From: Cymbidium sinense
Lineage: Eukaryota > Streptophyta > Magnoliopsida > Asparagales > Orchidaceae
DNA: 64,000 nucleotides
NCBI GenBank assembly: GCA_021442155.1
Contig: CM038229.1
Location: forward strand, 70,142,443 to 70,206,442
Direction: 5' to 3'
Both the position numbers and the translations under genes were made by a program. Below are positions 1 through 11,900 of this stretch, one piece after another; position 1 is the first letter of the stretch; every line of letters begins with the position of its first letter. The notes under the pieces are model-generated. The model was not told the DNA's origin, searched no databases, and saw only the letters and a list, made by a program, of their open reading frames with translations.

Positions 1-1480
1 TGCAATAGCTCGTTGAACTGGTATTTGTTGTCATTAGTCCAATGTTTTGTGCTTGATGGACTTAGATGAAGGGGATGATTTGACTTGTCATCCCAGGAGA
101 ATTTGATGCATCTTCAACACTATGTTTTTCTGCTTTGGCGGACTTGTTGAAGACTTCCTCCTAAGAGCTTGAAATTTATATTTTCTCCTCCTATCCTGAC
201 TTTGTGTCTTAGCGGATTTGATGGAATTGATGAGTTGTTGCTGAGATGAGAACATCTTCGGTCCTGTGCTTTATGCTTTAACGGACTTGTTGAAGACTCA
301 GTCTCGAACTTTGGGATTTGCATTTTCCTCCTGTCGGCTTTGGCCTGACTTGTGAGTGAGATAAGAATGTCTTCATCCTGCTTTTGTGCTTTGACGGACT
401 TGTTGAAGATTTCATCTCGAGGATTCAGATTCTTGTGCCTCCTTTATCCCGGTCTCATGCCTTGACCTGACGGATGGAGGAAAGTCCAATTATCTCGTGA
501 GATTCATCAGCACTAATTACCTTCGCTTTAGCTTGTAGAAGGATAAATGCCGACATCTAGCTCTCGTGAGCTTGTGTTGGATCAATGGCAAAGAGTCATC
601 ACCCCTGTTTGCACATGTAATGGACATCTTGATGACAAAACTCCTTAGTTCGACTTTATACTAACATTGGGATGTTTCTTCTGGCCCTTGCTTTTTGCTT
701 GATTGACTTATCGAAGAAGAATTTCCTTCTTTGCTTTCTGCTTTGATAGACTATCAAGGAATTGAGATTTCACATTTATACTTGATTCCAAACTCGCTGT
801 GCCTTCTAGTAAGGATTTTTTTTGTTTGTAGAATTTTGAGAAATGACTTACCAATAGGTAATTTCCCGGGTCACTTGAACTCACCAAGTTGGAGAGATTT
901 GGGGATTTGGATGCTCTTGTCTTTGAACTAACTAAGTAGAGGATCCTACTACCCTTTGTGGTTGAGTAAGCAGACCACCACTACCGTATTTTGGCGGTTG
1001 AGTCCCACCTTATACACCTACTTGAGTGGACTTGAGCAATTGATGAAGGATTTTATCCTGCTAACGAGATGGGGATCTCTTACTACGCCTTTGTGGCGGT
1101 TGAGTAAGCACTGCCGACACCCAGATTTTCGTTGAGTCCACACCTTATACACCAACTCGAGCCTTGGGATTTGAAGTGGATGATAAATGTATATCCAACT
1201 TGGTTTGTTGAAGTTTGACTTGGAAGTTTTCTTCTTGGTCAAGAAGACTTTTAAATTTGAACATTTGAACACATAATTTTGAGTATGCATGTGGGGATCT
1301 CACAGCACGATGTCAACCCAAAGAGAAAGAAAGGCCCTGCCTTACCAGATCGATACTTTACTATAAAATTTAAAAAATGCCCCTGCCTAACAGGGGATTT
1401 TATTTTATTTTGGAAATGCATTCTTGTGTTACAAGAGAATTTCCAATGAAAATTTTCATAAGTGTTCACAATAAAGATTT
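1..1480 (-). repeat. 3' noncoding region of element A with imperfect tandem repeats
   Basis: No coding domain is visible. The segment near 130-430 repeats every ~120-145 bases around the core GACGGACTTGTTGAAGA (about 138, 282 and 398), with weaker relatives near 690 and 740. A second pair, built on GTTGAGTAAGCA followed by a 'CACCTTATACACC' stretch, lies at about 963-1020 and 1098-1155. Long repeat-bearing regions between integrase and the 3' LTR are common in Tat/Ogre elements. Confidence 0.6.
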
Positions 1481-1499
1481 TCAAATGTAGATTTGTCCA

Positions 1500-2500
1500 A
1501 TCACACTTTCATGTAATATTTCTTTAAATGCCGAATCGACGCATTGGCCTTTCACCTTGAAGTCCACGATGATACACTCCTTGATAGACCTTTTCAATAA
1601 CAAAAGGTCCTTCCCAATTAGGTTCAAATTTACCGCCACCTGCCATGAGGGATGATTGGTCTTCTCAGACCACTCCTTCCCCGAAAAGCTCGAGGACGTA
1701 TCAGATGATCGAATGCTCGACATCCTCGATAGACTTTAGATTTCTTTGAGCCACCGCTCATCATCAAGCTCTTCCATCCGCAGCATTCTCATCTTGGGTG
1801 AGATTTTGTTGAATGGCTACTGAGAAGTAGTTCAACCAGTGGCAAAATCGTCAAACCCCAAACACTAGCATAGACTTTGTGAGTAAGTGGTGCAGAAGCC
1901 CATAACGCCTTCCACAAGTTTGGTATGCCACTCCCTTTTATTTCTTGTGAGAATTTTTCTAAGCAATTTGACTAGTGTTTTATTAAAAGCCTCACCAATT
2001 TTTCTGATAAAATTTAATATCGCCAATCAATCTTATGCCGATCAAAAATTTATAAACTTTACGCTTTGAAGGTCGAACTGTTATCCAAATGATTCGGGCG
2101 TACACCAAATCTGTAGACGATATTGTGGGTAAAGAAGTTAGTCACTTGTTCAGCTGTAACTTCTTTAAATGGTGCGCCACTTACTTAGTAATATGGTCGC
2201 TAAGATGAAGCGACTGATGATCACGATCAACCAATTACATCTATCCCCAACACTTAAACCAAGATGCTATTGGATGCAATGATTTGGAGGCTGATGAATT
2301 ATGTTACCGTGGACCTGACATTCATGGCATCTCTTGGCGTGATTGATACAATCTTTTACCATAGACGGCCAATAGTATCCAATTCTTTTAATTTTGAAAG
2401 CCATTTTAGGACCTGATTGGTGCGCACCACAAAGTCCTTGATGGATTTCAACAATTACTTTGTTGGCTTTTTCTATTCCCAAACATCGCAACCACATCTG
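1500..2500 (-). pseudogene. Integrase domain of element A (broken)
   Basis: The 2497-2267 part is an H2C2 zinc-binding domain: an H-x(3-4)-H pair (EIHQGLCGAH), 'GYYWPSM', and a CHECQ pair. The core follows with frameshifts: 'FFTHNIVYRFGV' and a D-N-x-S-T-F block (about 2150-2060) at the second catalytic Asp, then 'EAFNKTLVKLL' near 1990-1950 at the catalytic Glu region. 'EWHTKLVEGVMG' (about 1930) and 'PNWEGPFVIEKV' (about 1620) are the usual C-terminal blocks of plant Ty3 integrases. At least four frame changes and several stops separate these pieces, so no active enzyme can be made. Confidence 0.8.
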
Positions 2501-2555
2501 TTCGAAGGATCTACGATACGTAGTATTGCCAACATAAGCATATAGAAGCCTTTTC

Positions 2556-2820
2556 TCAAGTCATTATCGACTTATTACTTGACAATTTGCCTTTGAAGTA
2601 GTCGAATAAGGGTCCTCCGCCTTCCTTCTCTTCTACTATAAGAATTTCATCGTACGGTTTTGGCGCTTCCGCAAGTTGAGGTCTTTCATCTGGAATGGTT
2701 TGAAGTTTGTCCTGTTGACTTTGGAAAGTAATTTGTAAGGGAGTGTAAGGAGCAACATGAGTCGCACTCGATTTGTTTGATGACCCCTCTTCCAAATGGG
2801 ATTTTAAACTTATTCTAGAC
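2556..2820 (-). pseudogene. Pol linker between second RNase H and integrase (element A)
   Basis: A 79-codon open stretch (2795-2556) with no recognised domain. It is charged, ends in a lysine-rich part, and lies exactly between the second RNase H remnant and the H2C2 integrase domain, so I read it as pol linker. Its function is unknown. Confidence 0.35.
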
Positions 2821-2883
2821 TACGAGTGCACACTAATTAGTATGTATTGCCATTCATACTAGCCATTTCTTTAGCTAATTTAG

Positions 2884-3200
2884 CTAAGCCGCTATATTCC
2901 TAGGGAGACTCGAGTCATAATGACATTTGGAATTTGCTTCATAAGCTCGAGAACTCGCGTGATATAGCCAATTCAAGCTTGTTGATTTTGTAAAGGCCCA
3001 ACACTTGATTAATGACGAGTTGAGAATCGCCATAAAAATTCGACTCCCATGGAAATGACTTCCTCTAGACCGCCACCAACGCTTCATATTCGCCCGTTGT
3101 TGGTTCTGAGTTAATTTATAAGAATTGCCACCTTCGTGTGTGATCAAGATGAGACCGACCTGAGCCTTTGGAAGATTTGAGGGTTGAGTGTATCTAATGG
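2884..3200 (-). pseudogene. Second (archaeal-type) RNase H of element A, broken
   Basis: After the first RNase H the minus strand gives 'WELYFDGA', matching the start of the second plant RNase H ('W-x-x-x-FDGA/S' with the first catalytic Asp). Downstream, in shifting frames, come 'EYEALVA' (catalytic Glu region, about 3090-3070) and 'NFYGDSQLVINQV' (about 3035-3000), the GDS-Q-L-V-I-N-Q-V block with the next Asp. These blocks are diagnostic of the additional RNase H of Tat elements. Frameshifts and stops make it a pseudogene. Confidence 0.75.
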
Positions 3201-3201
3201 A

Positions 3202-3708
3202 CTAAGCTCCATCAAAATACAATTCCCACATTTGTTGCTTTTCCTTTTCATATATGTGCATGATTTGCTCATCAGGAAGATCATCGTTAAGCAATGAGTC
3301 TGCCGGTATGGGATGAGCGGCAAGAAAATCTACTAGAATTTGTCCCTTCACCGCTTTCTGGGGGACATATGTAATATCAAATTGTAACAGAAGGACAGCC
3401 CATCGTGCCAAGTGACCTGTCAACGTTGGTCTCGTCATCAAGAACTTCAACGAATCAATCCTTGAGATAAGGGTAATTTTATGAGATAGCATGTGATGAC
3501 GTAGCTTTTGAGCATCAAAAATTAACGTCAAACAATGCTTCTCAATTGGGGAATAACGCGCTTCCGCTCCTATTAGTCTTCGACTAATATAATACAAAGC
3601 GTTTTCCTTTCCTTCCTCATTATGCTGAGCCAACAGAGCACCTAGAGATTCTTCCAAGGCCAAATGAGAGGCTTTCCCGGATTGGAGCGCAAGAATGGGT
3701 GGGTTCAA
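3202..3708 (-). pseudogene. First RNase H (RT-associated) domain of element A
   Basis: An open stretch of 168 codons. It carries 'ALEESLGALLAQ', 'ALYYISRRLIGAEARYSPIEK' and 'HHMLSHKITLISRID', then 'GHLARWAVLLLQFDITYVPQ' and 'KGQILVDFLAAHP'. These are the ordered blocks of the RNase H that follows RT in Ty3/gypsy polyproteins. The usual 'LYLAVS-x-x-AVSA-x-L' start is decayed just upstream. Its normal job is to degrade the RNA strand during reverse transcription. The stretch runs on into the start of the second RNase H. Confidence 0.85.
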
Positions 3709-3772
3709 GATATTTCGATACCGTCAAGGCCTCTTGACATTCTTCGTCCCACTTGAGGAGTATATTTCTTCA

Positions 3773-4480
3773 TTAATTTTGCAAAGGGACGACATCCGCA
3801 CAGATTTGATATAAATCTTCTAATGAATGCGAGATGTCCCGATATGGAAAGTAAGACTCCTTGGAGGAGGCATTTCGACACGCTTTGATTTTGTTGGGAT
3901 CGATTTCAATCCCTCCACGGCACACAACATATCCAAGGAACTTTCCCAAAGAAACTCCAAAGGCGCACTTAAGAGGATTCATCTTGAGATCATATTTTCT
4001 GATTCTTTGAAAGACGATCCTTAAATCATCGAGATGATCTTTGCGATCTATACTCTTGACAACGAGGTCATCAACATAGCACTCTACTTTTTGATGAATC
4101 AACTCTTAAAGATTCGTCATAGCTTTGGTATGTAGCAAAGATTCTTCAAGCAAGGGCATGACCAGATAGCAATATATCGGCCCCCAATGAGGTATGCTTC
4201 TCATCTTCAGGAGCCATCTTGATTTGATTGTAACCTGACGATCCGTCCATAAATGAGAACATGTTGTGGTTTGAAGTGTTATCCACCAACAGTTCTGATA
4301 CAGGAAGCGGAAAGTTATCCTTTGGACATGTTTTGTTTAAATCCCTTAAGTCGATACAGATACGAATCTGACCATTCTTCTTTTTCACGGGGACAATATT
4401 AGCTATCCAGTCAGCGTATTTTTCTTCTCGAATAAAACCAGCTTCAATGAGCTTCTTTTCGCAATTACCGTTTCTTCAAC
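3773..4480 (-). pseudogene. Reverse transcriptase domain of element A, broken
   Basis: Starting near 4440 the minus strand gives 'WIANIVPVKKKNGQIRI', 'CIDLRDLNKTCPKDNFPLP' and 'FMDGSSGYNQIKMAPEDEK' (4388-4146), the classic RT motifs with the first catalytic Asp in FMDG. The palm motif YVDD is in 4102-3773 ('ECYVDDLVVKS'), followed by 'LKMNPLKCAFGV' and 'GKFLGYVV'. The two halves are joined by a decayed, frameshifted stretch around 4145-4105. RT would copy element RNA to DNA from the tRNA primer; this copy is dead. Confidence 0.88.
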
Positions 4481-5860
4481 CTCCAATCTCATTCGCCAGA
4501 GGCTTGCTTGACGGTGATGATACATCCGCTTAGTTTGTGAACCGTTATATCAGGGATAAGCCCGGCATTGCATATGTCCAAAAGCAATCCCAATTCACGA
4601 GCAAGGTTTTAATTCTTCCACTTTATCTTGAAATAAATCGATGAACGCGGAGGATCCTCCTCGCCCAAGTTAACTTCTTTAAGTTCATCCATAGTAGCTG
4701 CCTCCCCACCATCTTCAAGCTCTTCAGGCGCCGGTCTGGCTTCTACTTCTTCATTATTTGTGAGACTAACATTAAGAATGAAATTCTCATCCTCATGATC
4801 ACTCTCAACTTCTATTCCTGTTATAGCATAGCAGGTATATTCTTGTGGACCGCTGTCTTGGATAAAACCAAGGCCTTTGGTAGTGTGTTTATTTCTCTTA
4901 CCAATGGTTTGAGAACCTTTTGGGTACCACATCATTTCAAAGAGCTTAGTCCTTGCTTACGCTCCTGGACCCCATGTTTAGCAGGTTTTGAATCTTTGGA
5001 GAGTAATATTTTGGTATCCTTGTGGGTATAGCTTCTTCTTCTTCAGATAACAGCATTACCCAATCAGGATCTTCTTCTTGACACCCCTCGGACTTATAAA
5101 ACATGCTTCCTGGCCCGTGCTTTCCAGGGAGAGGAGGTACATAGAAGGTCACCAGTTCCTCGACTTTATGAGTTTCTCGAGGGGTGATTTCTTTAAAATG
5201 TTGGGGAGGAACAGGAGTGACTACAAGTGTAGTCTCGGCTGCTGATGTATCTATGATTGTTTTAAAGTAAGTGCATTGCACCTTACTTTCAAAAGCAGAT
5301 TCGAACTCATAATCAGAGTCAAAATGTTCTTCTTCAGTCAGAGCTTTACTCGAAGAGTCATGCGGACCTTTGGATTTAGAAGGAACACATTCATCTTCTT
5401 CTTCAAGATCACCAGATGAGGACGTTATTGATTTTGGACGTGTTCTTTATATTCCTAGGAATATTTGGAACAACCTCCTTTTCTTTATTCATTTTACATT
5501 CTCCCTTCTTCTTAACTTGTTCTTTTATGGGTTTTGAAGTAGATGATTTTGGTTGTTTTGTTAGCTTTGATTCCTTCTAAGGAAGTAACGCATCTTGATA
5601 AATCTTCATTTCATGCACAAAAAGGTTGCATGTCGCCCACAATTTGGCATTCTTCTCCATCCTTTGTGTATTTCATACATTGATGTAATGTAGATGGGAC
5701 AATGCCATATATGAAGCCATGGTCACCCGTAAGGCTGCTCAATGAAGTATCGATCGATCACATGAAATTTAGCTTCGTAAAGGTCTCCAAATTTAAGAGG
5801 AAGGACGAATGACCGATAGTTTTCTGTCCCTTCTCATTGAAACCTTGAACCATGACTTTA
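4481..5860 (-). pseudogene. Protease-to-RT linker of element A pol
   Basis: Open pieces at 5281-4946 and 4935-4609 carry no catalytic motif. They are rich in acidic residues and prolines ('PVPPQHFKE', 'EEEEAIPTRIP', 'GGEAATMDELKEVNLGEED'). A long spacer with this composition between protease and RT is usual in Tat elements. The stretch 5282-5860 is more decayed, with only short acidic or lysine-rich pieces. Confidence 0.5.
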
Positions 5861-5862
5861 TC

Positions 5863-6114
5863 TCATCCTAGATGTTGTACATCTAGAGATAGCCATCTAA
5901 GAGTTCTCAAATTCATAAGATTCACGGAGGAACCTAGATCAATTAAGATCCGCGGTATTATAGCTTCATCACTTTCAGCTGTAACATACAGAGGGCGATT
6001 GTGCTCTCCCAGCATTAGATCATCTTCAAAATGTGACGGTTGGAGGCTCTTGAACATGCAAGGTCTCGTTAGCTCGAAAAAATATGCTTCAATTTTCCTC
6101 TTTGAGAGCTTCAA
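5863..6114 (-). pseudogene. Aspartic protease region of element A
   Basis: The 83-codon piece contains 'RPLYVTAESDEAIIPRILID' then 'LGSSVNLM'. In plant Tat elements the retropepsin active site reads D-x-G-S-(S/A)-x-N, so 'IDLGSSVNLM' is the active-site loop with the catalytic Asp retained. It would normally release mature gag and pol proteins. The flanking sequence is frameshifted. Confidence 0.75.
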
Positions 6115-6558
6115 TTAAGGTGTTACTGAGATCTTGACAGTTCAGATACACGTGCGCTTTAATTTTCCTGATGGATAGAATATCAGAATCGATCCCTTTG
6201 ATGAAGGCTTCTTATTTGAATTCTTAGGGATAACTTTTCATTGACTTCAATTTCTTTCTTTCCTTTATCTTTATTCATTGGCTCTTTCCTCCGTTGAGAT
6301 GCTAGCACTCACCACTCCTCAACGCATTGAGCTACTTCATTTGATAATCTTCGATGACTTCTTCAAAGATTCGCTTCGCCCGCCTAATGATAGACTAAGA
6401 TTCGTAATCACCCCGCTTTTATATTTTTCATATTTGTTGATATGGTGAGCTCTGATTCATCTTCATTTGGGAAACAGAGTTCCTCTAAGCTGCTGTCAAC
6501 TTCATGCATCATCAAGCAAGACTCAGTAGGAAGTTCTTCAGCTTCTTCCCCGCTTTCT

Positions 6559-8574
6559 TCATCGACCAAGATTTAAAGCAATGCAAGCGATAGGTCGTCT
6601 TGCTGATTGTATGTAATCTTCCATATTATTGATGATCTTTTGTGTTACGCTATTACCCATAATAGTATTTTGTGCTACTTCCTTCTTCTTTTTATTTAAT
6701 TTATTTTTTTGTTTGGCAGGTTTCTTAGACTTCACTTGCGGTATTTGGCTAGGCTGTCTTTCGTGAGATGAACTAGTCTTCCCATAACTTAGGTTTTGTC
6801 TCAACTCAAGTACGGGTTCAAGTGGTGATTTCCACTGAATACCTGGAACGCCTTCCAATTGCTTGATTTTACGCTTTTAGAGAGGCCGCCATCCTTCATC
6901 ATCCGCCTTCTCTTTGCCTTTATGATTGCTTGATAATACTGGAGATGAGGTGATTACTTTGGTGGATTCTTTCTTCGGACGCACCAATACGCTGTCCGAT
7001 AATGTGAATTCACCGTTTATATTTTCTAGCCAATCTTTGAATATGTAGCAATCTTCAGATGGCGAAAGCACCATGATATGGATAGTAGGATTATCTGCTT
7101 CGCCTCTTCAGGTCTTTTACACTCCGGTAGTTGGAGACCTACTTTGAGTGCATGTTTAAACAATTTGGCCACACTTTCCCTCTTAAAAGAATACTCTTTG
7201 TTCAGCTTTTCTTTTAGGGTCGGGGCCATTGAGTCATTCGCTCCTTTCGTTTGTCTTGGTCGCTCGCCTTCACGACCTCGGTACATCATTACCTCCAAGT
7301 ATGAGCTTGCGGAGCGTGATTGAACGACCGCTCTGCTTGATAGTGTAGCTTTTCTTTGTCTAGCTATAGATTAATCGCGTCAGATCCTTCTTGTATGAGG
7401 TGAAATGCGTTTCACCTTTCTTTGGGTCTGGAGCTTTTGCTCTTTTAGATTTATCTTGGTGGCTATCAGAGCGTGACAAATTTAATTTTTCAAATTTAGC
7501 CACCCTATCAAGGAGCTCTTGAAATGTGGTAATTGCCAAAAGATAAGCGCCATCTTATCATCGATGTTGCCCATCAGTAATTGAATTGCATGCTCTTCTT
7601 CTAATTGTTGTTCACATTTCATACTCAAGTTTCGCCAACGCGTAATATATCGGTAAGTCTTTTCTTCCTCTTCTCAGGCAGATCGAATTGTTGTCTTTTG
7701 ATCGCGAAATAACCTTTGACGAACATGTTTTCAAGTTCGCAAAGTCTTGACCGAAGTCATTTGATAACTCAAAGATACCATTCAAAGCCGAAGTTAGACT
7801 CATAAGGCGGAATAATAATGCATCGCCTGTTACCGCAGGATGCTTTGAATGGGCGATGTCGCTTGGGATTACCATTCCGTCGAATAGATTGAACTTTGGC
7901 ATTGAATATCCCTTTGTATATGGAATTTGATCATACTGGGATATGGGCGACCTTTGCTCACCAACTTTTCTCGCCGCGCGTACTTTTAATCTTCTCATTC
8001 AATATAATATCAAGTTGAGAGATCACACGCCGTGTAGTTTGTATATTCGAGAAGCGTTGCCGAGCGACTCGCTTTATTTCAATCCTCGCCGTGCTCGATT
8101 TGGACCCTTGAAGCATGTGAGATCAAATTTATTGGAGGATTGTGGCATTAGGCTTGATGATTATTTGGGGAGTGTTGGACGATATTTCTCTGCATTAACT
8201 GCATCATCGCAGTCATCTGCATCATCATTTCGCTCATTTTCACGTTCAACTGAGCGATTTCTTTATCTTTGGCTTTCATCCGACTTTCTTTGTCTCCGCC
8301 AAAGTAGTAGTATCGCTGAAGGTGGGATTTTCTTCCCTTTCTTCTTCCTTCTTGTTGCTCCTCTCTCAAGACTCGAGGATGCTTCCTCTATTTGAACATT
8401 TTGTTGTTCTTCGTGTTGAGGTGGGTAGCTGACGCCTAGTTGATATTGCACAGATGGCTCACCAACCTGTTGCACCATATACACTACTTCAACAGTCGTT
8501 GCCTCCTCTTCTTCTTCTTCGTCCTCTTGGATACGGATTTCAGATCGACGTCTCCAATGGACTTCCGATTCCAA
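6559..8574 (-). pseudogene. gag of element A (capsid region), broken
   Basis: Reading down the minus strand: an acidic run of glutamates near 8520 (EDEEEEEE), a Met-rich coiled stretch (8369-8148, 'MSEMMMQMTAMMQLM'), 'YTKGYSMPKFNLFDGM' (7998-7612), 'AVTGDALLFRLMSLT', then in another frame 'FVKGYFAIKRQQFDL' and 'YITRWRNLSMKCEQQLEEEH' (about 7720-7610). The last blocks match the retrotransposon gag core, which forms the virus-like particle. Further pieces reach 6559. No CCHC zinc knuckle was seen. Several frameshifts separate the blocks. Confidence 0.75.
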
Positions 8575-8589
8575 GTGTGGAATCGAAAT

Positions 8590-9430
8590 TTCTTCGTAGA
8601 GGACTGATGTTAACCTCCTCTTGATGGGATGAAATTAATTGATGACGGATCCTGAGGATTCTCCAAGGTGTCTACCGTCGATATCTTATCATATGGGGCC
8701 CTCTTTAGGCTCCCATCGAGCAATTTGAGTTGCGATCTCTGGAATTCACACCAGATGTCACGCCATGCCTCGCTCTTTTTTGAGGCCTAGGCCTCCATAT
8801 CTACCCTTCCACCGGGACCTGGTGGGATTCTGACGCTGGTCCAAGTGTCACACCCGATGTTCACCGGGGACATGAATATGTTGGCCCCGCCATTTGAGTT
8901 TGGATGAGGTTCTCCTTGGAGGAGCTTCCTAACATCACAGGACCTTGGTATTTTCTTTTCATCGCCCTCTCTGGCTACTTGAGAACCCGATGCACTCGCA
9001 GGGAGAGGGTTTCCTCAGAGGAGCTGGAACTGATGTTGTGGGGTCCGAAGGACGCTTGAGTCGACAAGAGCCCGCTTAACCCATTTAAGGATTGTCAAAC
9101 CGACAGGGTTGGAACACTCACCGGTTCCATCGTTGGTTGGTACCGGCACAGATAAGTGTTGAGCATGTAGCTCAAGATTTCTTTTCCTCCTCACTAAGCT
9201 TGCCTGTGATGAAGAAGCTGGCCATGCCTCCCCGGGGCGAATGGTTCAGCTGGTAGGATTGCGTTATTCTGAGGGACTAAAGAGACAGTCCGCCCAGTAA
9301 CAACCCTCTTCATGATTGTTGTCTTGGAGGGGCCAAGCCTCTCAAAGACTGATGATTTCTTTTGAAGTGCCCCAGCAGCAATAGGGGTCATAACTTCAAC
9401 AGGCCTTTTAGAGATTCGCATGACGCGGTG
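8590..9430 (-). pseudogene. Leader or N-terminal gag reading frame of element A
   Basis: The minus strand from 9421 starts 'MRISKRPVEVMTPIAAGA' and remains mostly open to about 8590, interrupted by a few stops. Later parts read 'PRSCDVRKLLQGEPHPNSN', 'GPGGRVDMEA' and 'EAWRDIWCEFQRSQLKLL'. No known domain is recognised. It lies between the primer site and the gag core, so it is either an N-terminal gag extension or an ORF1-like leader as in some Ogre elements. The choice is an inference. Confidence 0.45.
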
Positions 9431-9832
9431 ACAAGTTTAAAGAACTCAGCTCATTCAAGATGGTTTGGGAAATCCACGCTACCAACTGGATGGTAGCTCC
9501 GTGGATTGATGACGGCCAAACGGATGCGGCGCCACCGCCGAGTAACAAAGGATTGTGTTTTGTAATGCCATTCTGGAGGTTTAAAGGTAAAAATTAGCAA
9601 TTAAAAATAACTGCACTATCACCTTACTACCAAAAATATAGGTATGATAAGAAAAACATACTAAATACATGCACTAAATAAAATCTCAAATGACTTAAGA
9701 CTTTATTTAGAAAACTTTGAATTTGTCAAATTTAACTTATCATTTCTCATTTCATTTTCATTTCATTTTTTTTTATACTCCACTGCAATTATAACTTAGA
9801 TTTGACTAGCCAAAGATGGAAAGAGAAACCTG

Positions 9833-9850
9833 TCCCCAGCGGAGTCGCCA
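9833..9850 (-). promoter_or_regulatory. Primer-binding site of element A (tRNA-Arg type)
   Basis: On the minus strand the site reads TGGCGACTCCGCTGGGGA, six bases after the LTR end (CCCACA at 9862-9857). From memory this is the complement of the 3' end of plant tRNA-Arg(ACG) including CCA, the primer used by Ogre/Tat elements. It fixes the element orientation and the inner LTR boundary. Confidence 0.8.
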
Positions 9851-11039
9851 GAAATCTGTGGGATCCGAAAATTCGCCACCGACATCTTTCGATAAAAAAG
9901 GAAAGAAAGAGTTGTTTAAGTGTCGGTGATAATTTCAGAAGGCAGATGAATAGTAGATAAGACACTACCCAGAGATTTCGTTCTCATTTGGTGAGAACTT
10001 TTTATATCTGGTTCCAGGTTTCCTATAGGCGCAAGCCCCTATAGTTAATTACCCTCCCAATATGAGAGAGCACTTTCGATTAAGGCTACCAATGAATCGT
10101 TAAAGAACGTATATAATGAGTGGAGTTTAGAACTTATGAAATTTATTATTTTAACTTAAAACTTTTGTGGGGAACGATGACGCCCATCAAGATCCCATGG
10201 TTCTCATCATCCGCCGCGATCCTCGGTCCGCTTAGTCGAGGAGGTCGACCCAACCGAGAAGGATCCTTGTCAACACATGGGTTACGTCGTCCAAGGTGTC
10301 CTTGTAGACCTTGGGTGGAGTTTGTCTAAGGGGACAAATATAAGTCAACCTTAGCTAACATAGGGCTTTTTGCCCAACCAAGTACATTCTACATTTCACA
10401 GCTCAAAGAGCAAAGCCGTTGGGGAACATACGGGCTGCGACCGTGACCGTAATTTAGTGATGCCATATCGCGGCGAACCACCCGGTCAGAGGGCTCAGGT
10501 CGTAACCGCCATTTATGTGGTGCCATATCATAACAAAACCACGCACGAGAGGACACGCCACGCCCCTTATGGGCTTTAGGAATATTTGAGTGTGAAGGCT
10601 TATGTATTTAATTTGACTCTTTGAGCAAAAGTTTTCTTAATTTGTCACCAAGACAAACAATGAGGGTGGATTAATTTTATTTTTATTATTTTTAGTTTTA
10701 ATTTAAATAATTCATTTCATTTTTTTTATTTTTTGAATTTTGATCATTTTATGATTGATTTAGATTTGAATATATGATCATTTATCATTGAAATTTTAAT
10801 TATAATTACCCTTCGATCCTAGGTCAATATCAATCGATTGATCTTGTCCACTGTGGTTTTCTACAGGATCGGGTCTAATTCATTATCTCAAGAAGTATAA
10901 TCCTTCAAAACCTTGTCCAGTTTGAACATGAGGATGCTCGGGACTTTTCTTCACGAGAATTTGAATTTTGAAGCTATAGTTGATTCATGTCTTGTATTAT
11001 ATATTAGCTTCTGATATTATTAATTTGAAATTCTTATAA

Positions 11040-11600
11040 TATCACATTTTTAGGTTTTGTAACCCGGACCCGGTCCGAAGACCAAACCGGGATGATATAG
11101 CATCTGTTCTTTTGTATTTGACTTAGTATTTACTCCAACATGCATATGGATATCGTTTGAAAATTGCATGGACATTAAGATGTCTAAGAAGTTTCGATGT
11201 CAAATTTTGATTTTTGAGTTTTGTTAACCCGGACCCGGTCCGAAGACCAAACCGGGATTATGTAGCATCTGTTCTTTATATTTGACTTGATTGTAATGCA
11301 AGCATGAGTTTTGATATGGGATTTTTAGGTTTTGTTAACCCGGACCCGGTCCGAAGACCAAACCGGGAAGTGTGGCATCTGTTCTTTTGTTTTATACCTA
11401 GCTTGCACGTGTCCCTATTGTTTGAACACTTTGACATACATACAAGTATCTGTTCTTTTAAAATGTTGTATGGACATTGAATGTCTAGTTGAAATGTATG
11501 TTCAATTTTTTGATTTTTGAGTTTTGTTAACCCGGACCCGGTCCGAAGACCAAACCGGGATTATGTAGTATCTGTTCTTTATTTTTATCTAACTTGCACA
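11040..11600 (-). repeat. Four hairpin repeats in LTR A
   Basis: The core runs from CCCGG to CCGGG over 29 bases at 11063-11091, 11228-11256, 11339-11367 and 11531-11559, each preceded by a GTTAAC-like start (GTAAC in the first) and followed by a CATCTGTTCTTT-like stretch. Units are 111-192 bases apart. In the element-sense (minus) strand the core contains GGTC-TTCG-GACC inside a CCCGG/CCGGG outer stem. Confidence 0.8.
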
Positions 11601-11607
11601 TGTCCCT

Positions 11608-11900
11608 ATGTACAAAATCAGCAAGCATAAAGGGGTGAAAATAATTGATTTAGAGGCCCATATGTTCATAAGTAAGGTAATGGACCCAAAATGGGCTTAG
11701 GCCATTTGATTTAAAGCCTTCTCTTTATGCAAATCAGCCAACATAAAGGGCTGAAAATAATTGATTTAGAGGCCCATATGTTCATAAGTAAAGTAATGGG
11801 CCTAAAATGGGCTTAGGCCATTTGATTTAGGCTAATAGCCCTCTCTTTATGTATAAAATCAGCAAGTATAAATGGGCGAAAACAATTGCTTTGGAAGCCC
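11608..11900 (-). repeat. Imperfect ~120-bp triplicate in LTR A
   Basis: The stretch around AAATCAGCAAGCATAAAGG, GAGGCCCATATGTTCATAAG and AAAATGGGCTTAGGCC recurs three times, starting near 11608, 11727 and 11857. The third copy is more diverged. Confidence 0.7.

Noticed and set aside
9833..9850. tRNA gene remnant
   Set aside because: Only the 18-base 3' end complement is present, at the exact primer-site position of the element.
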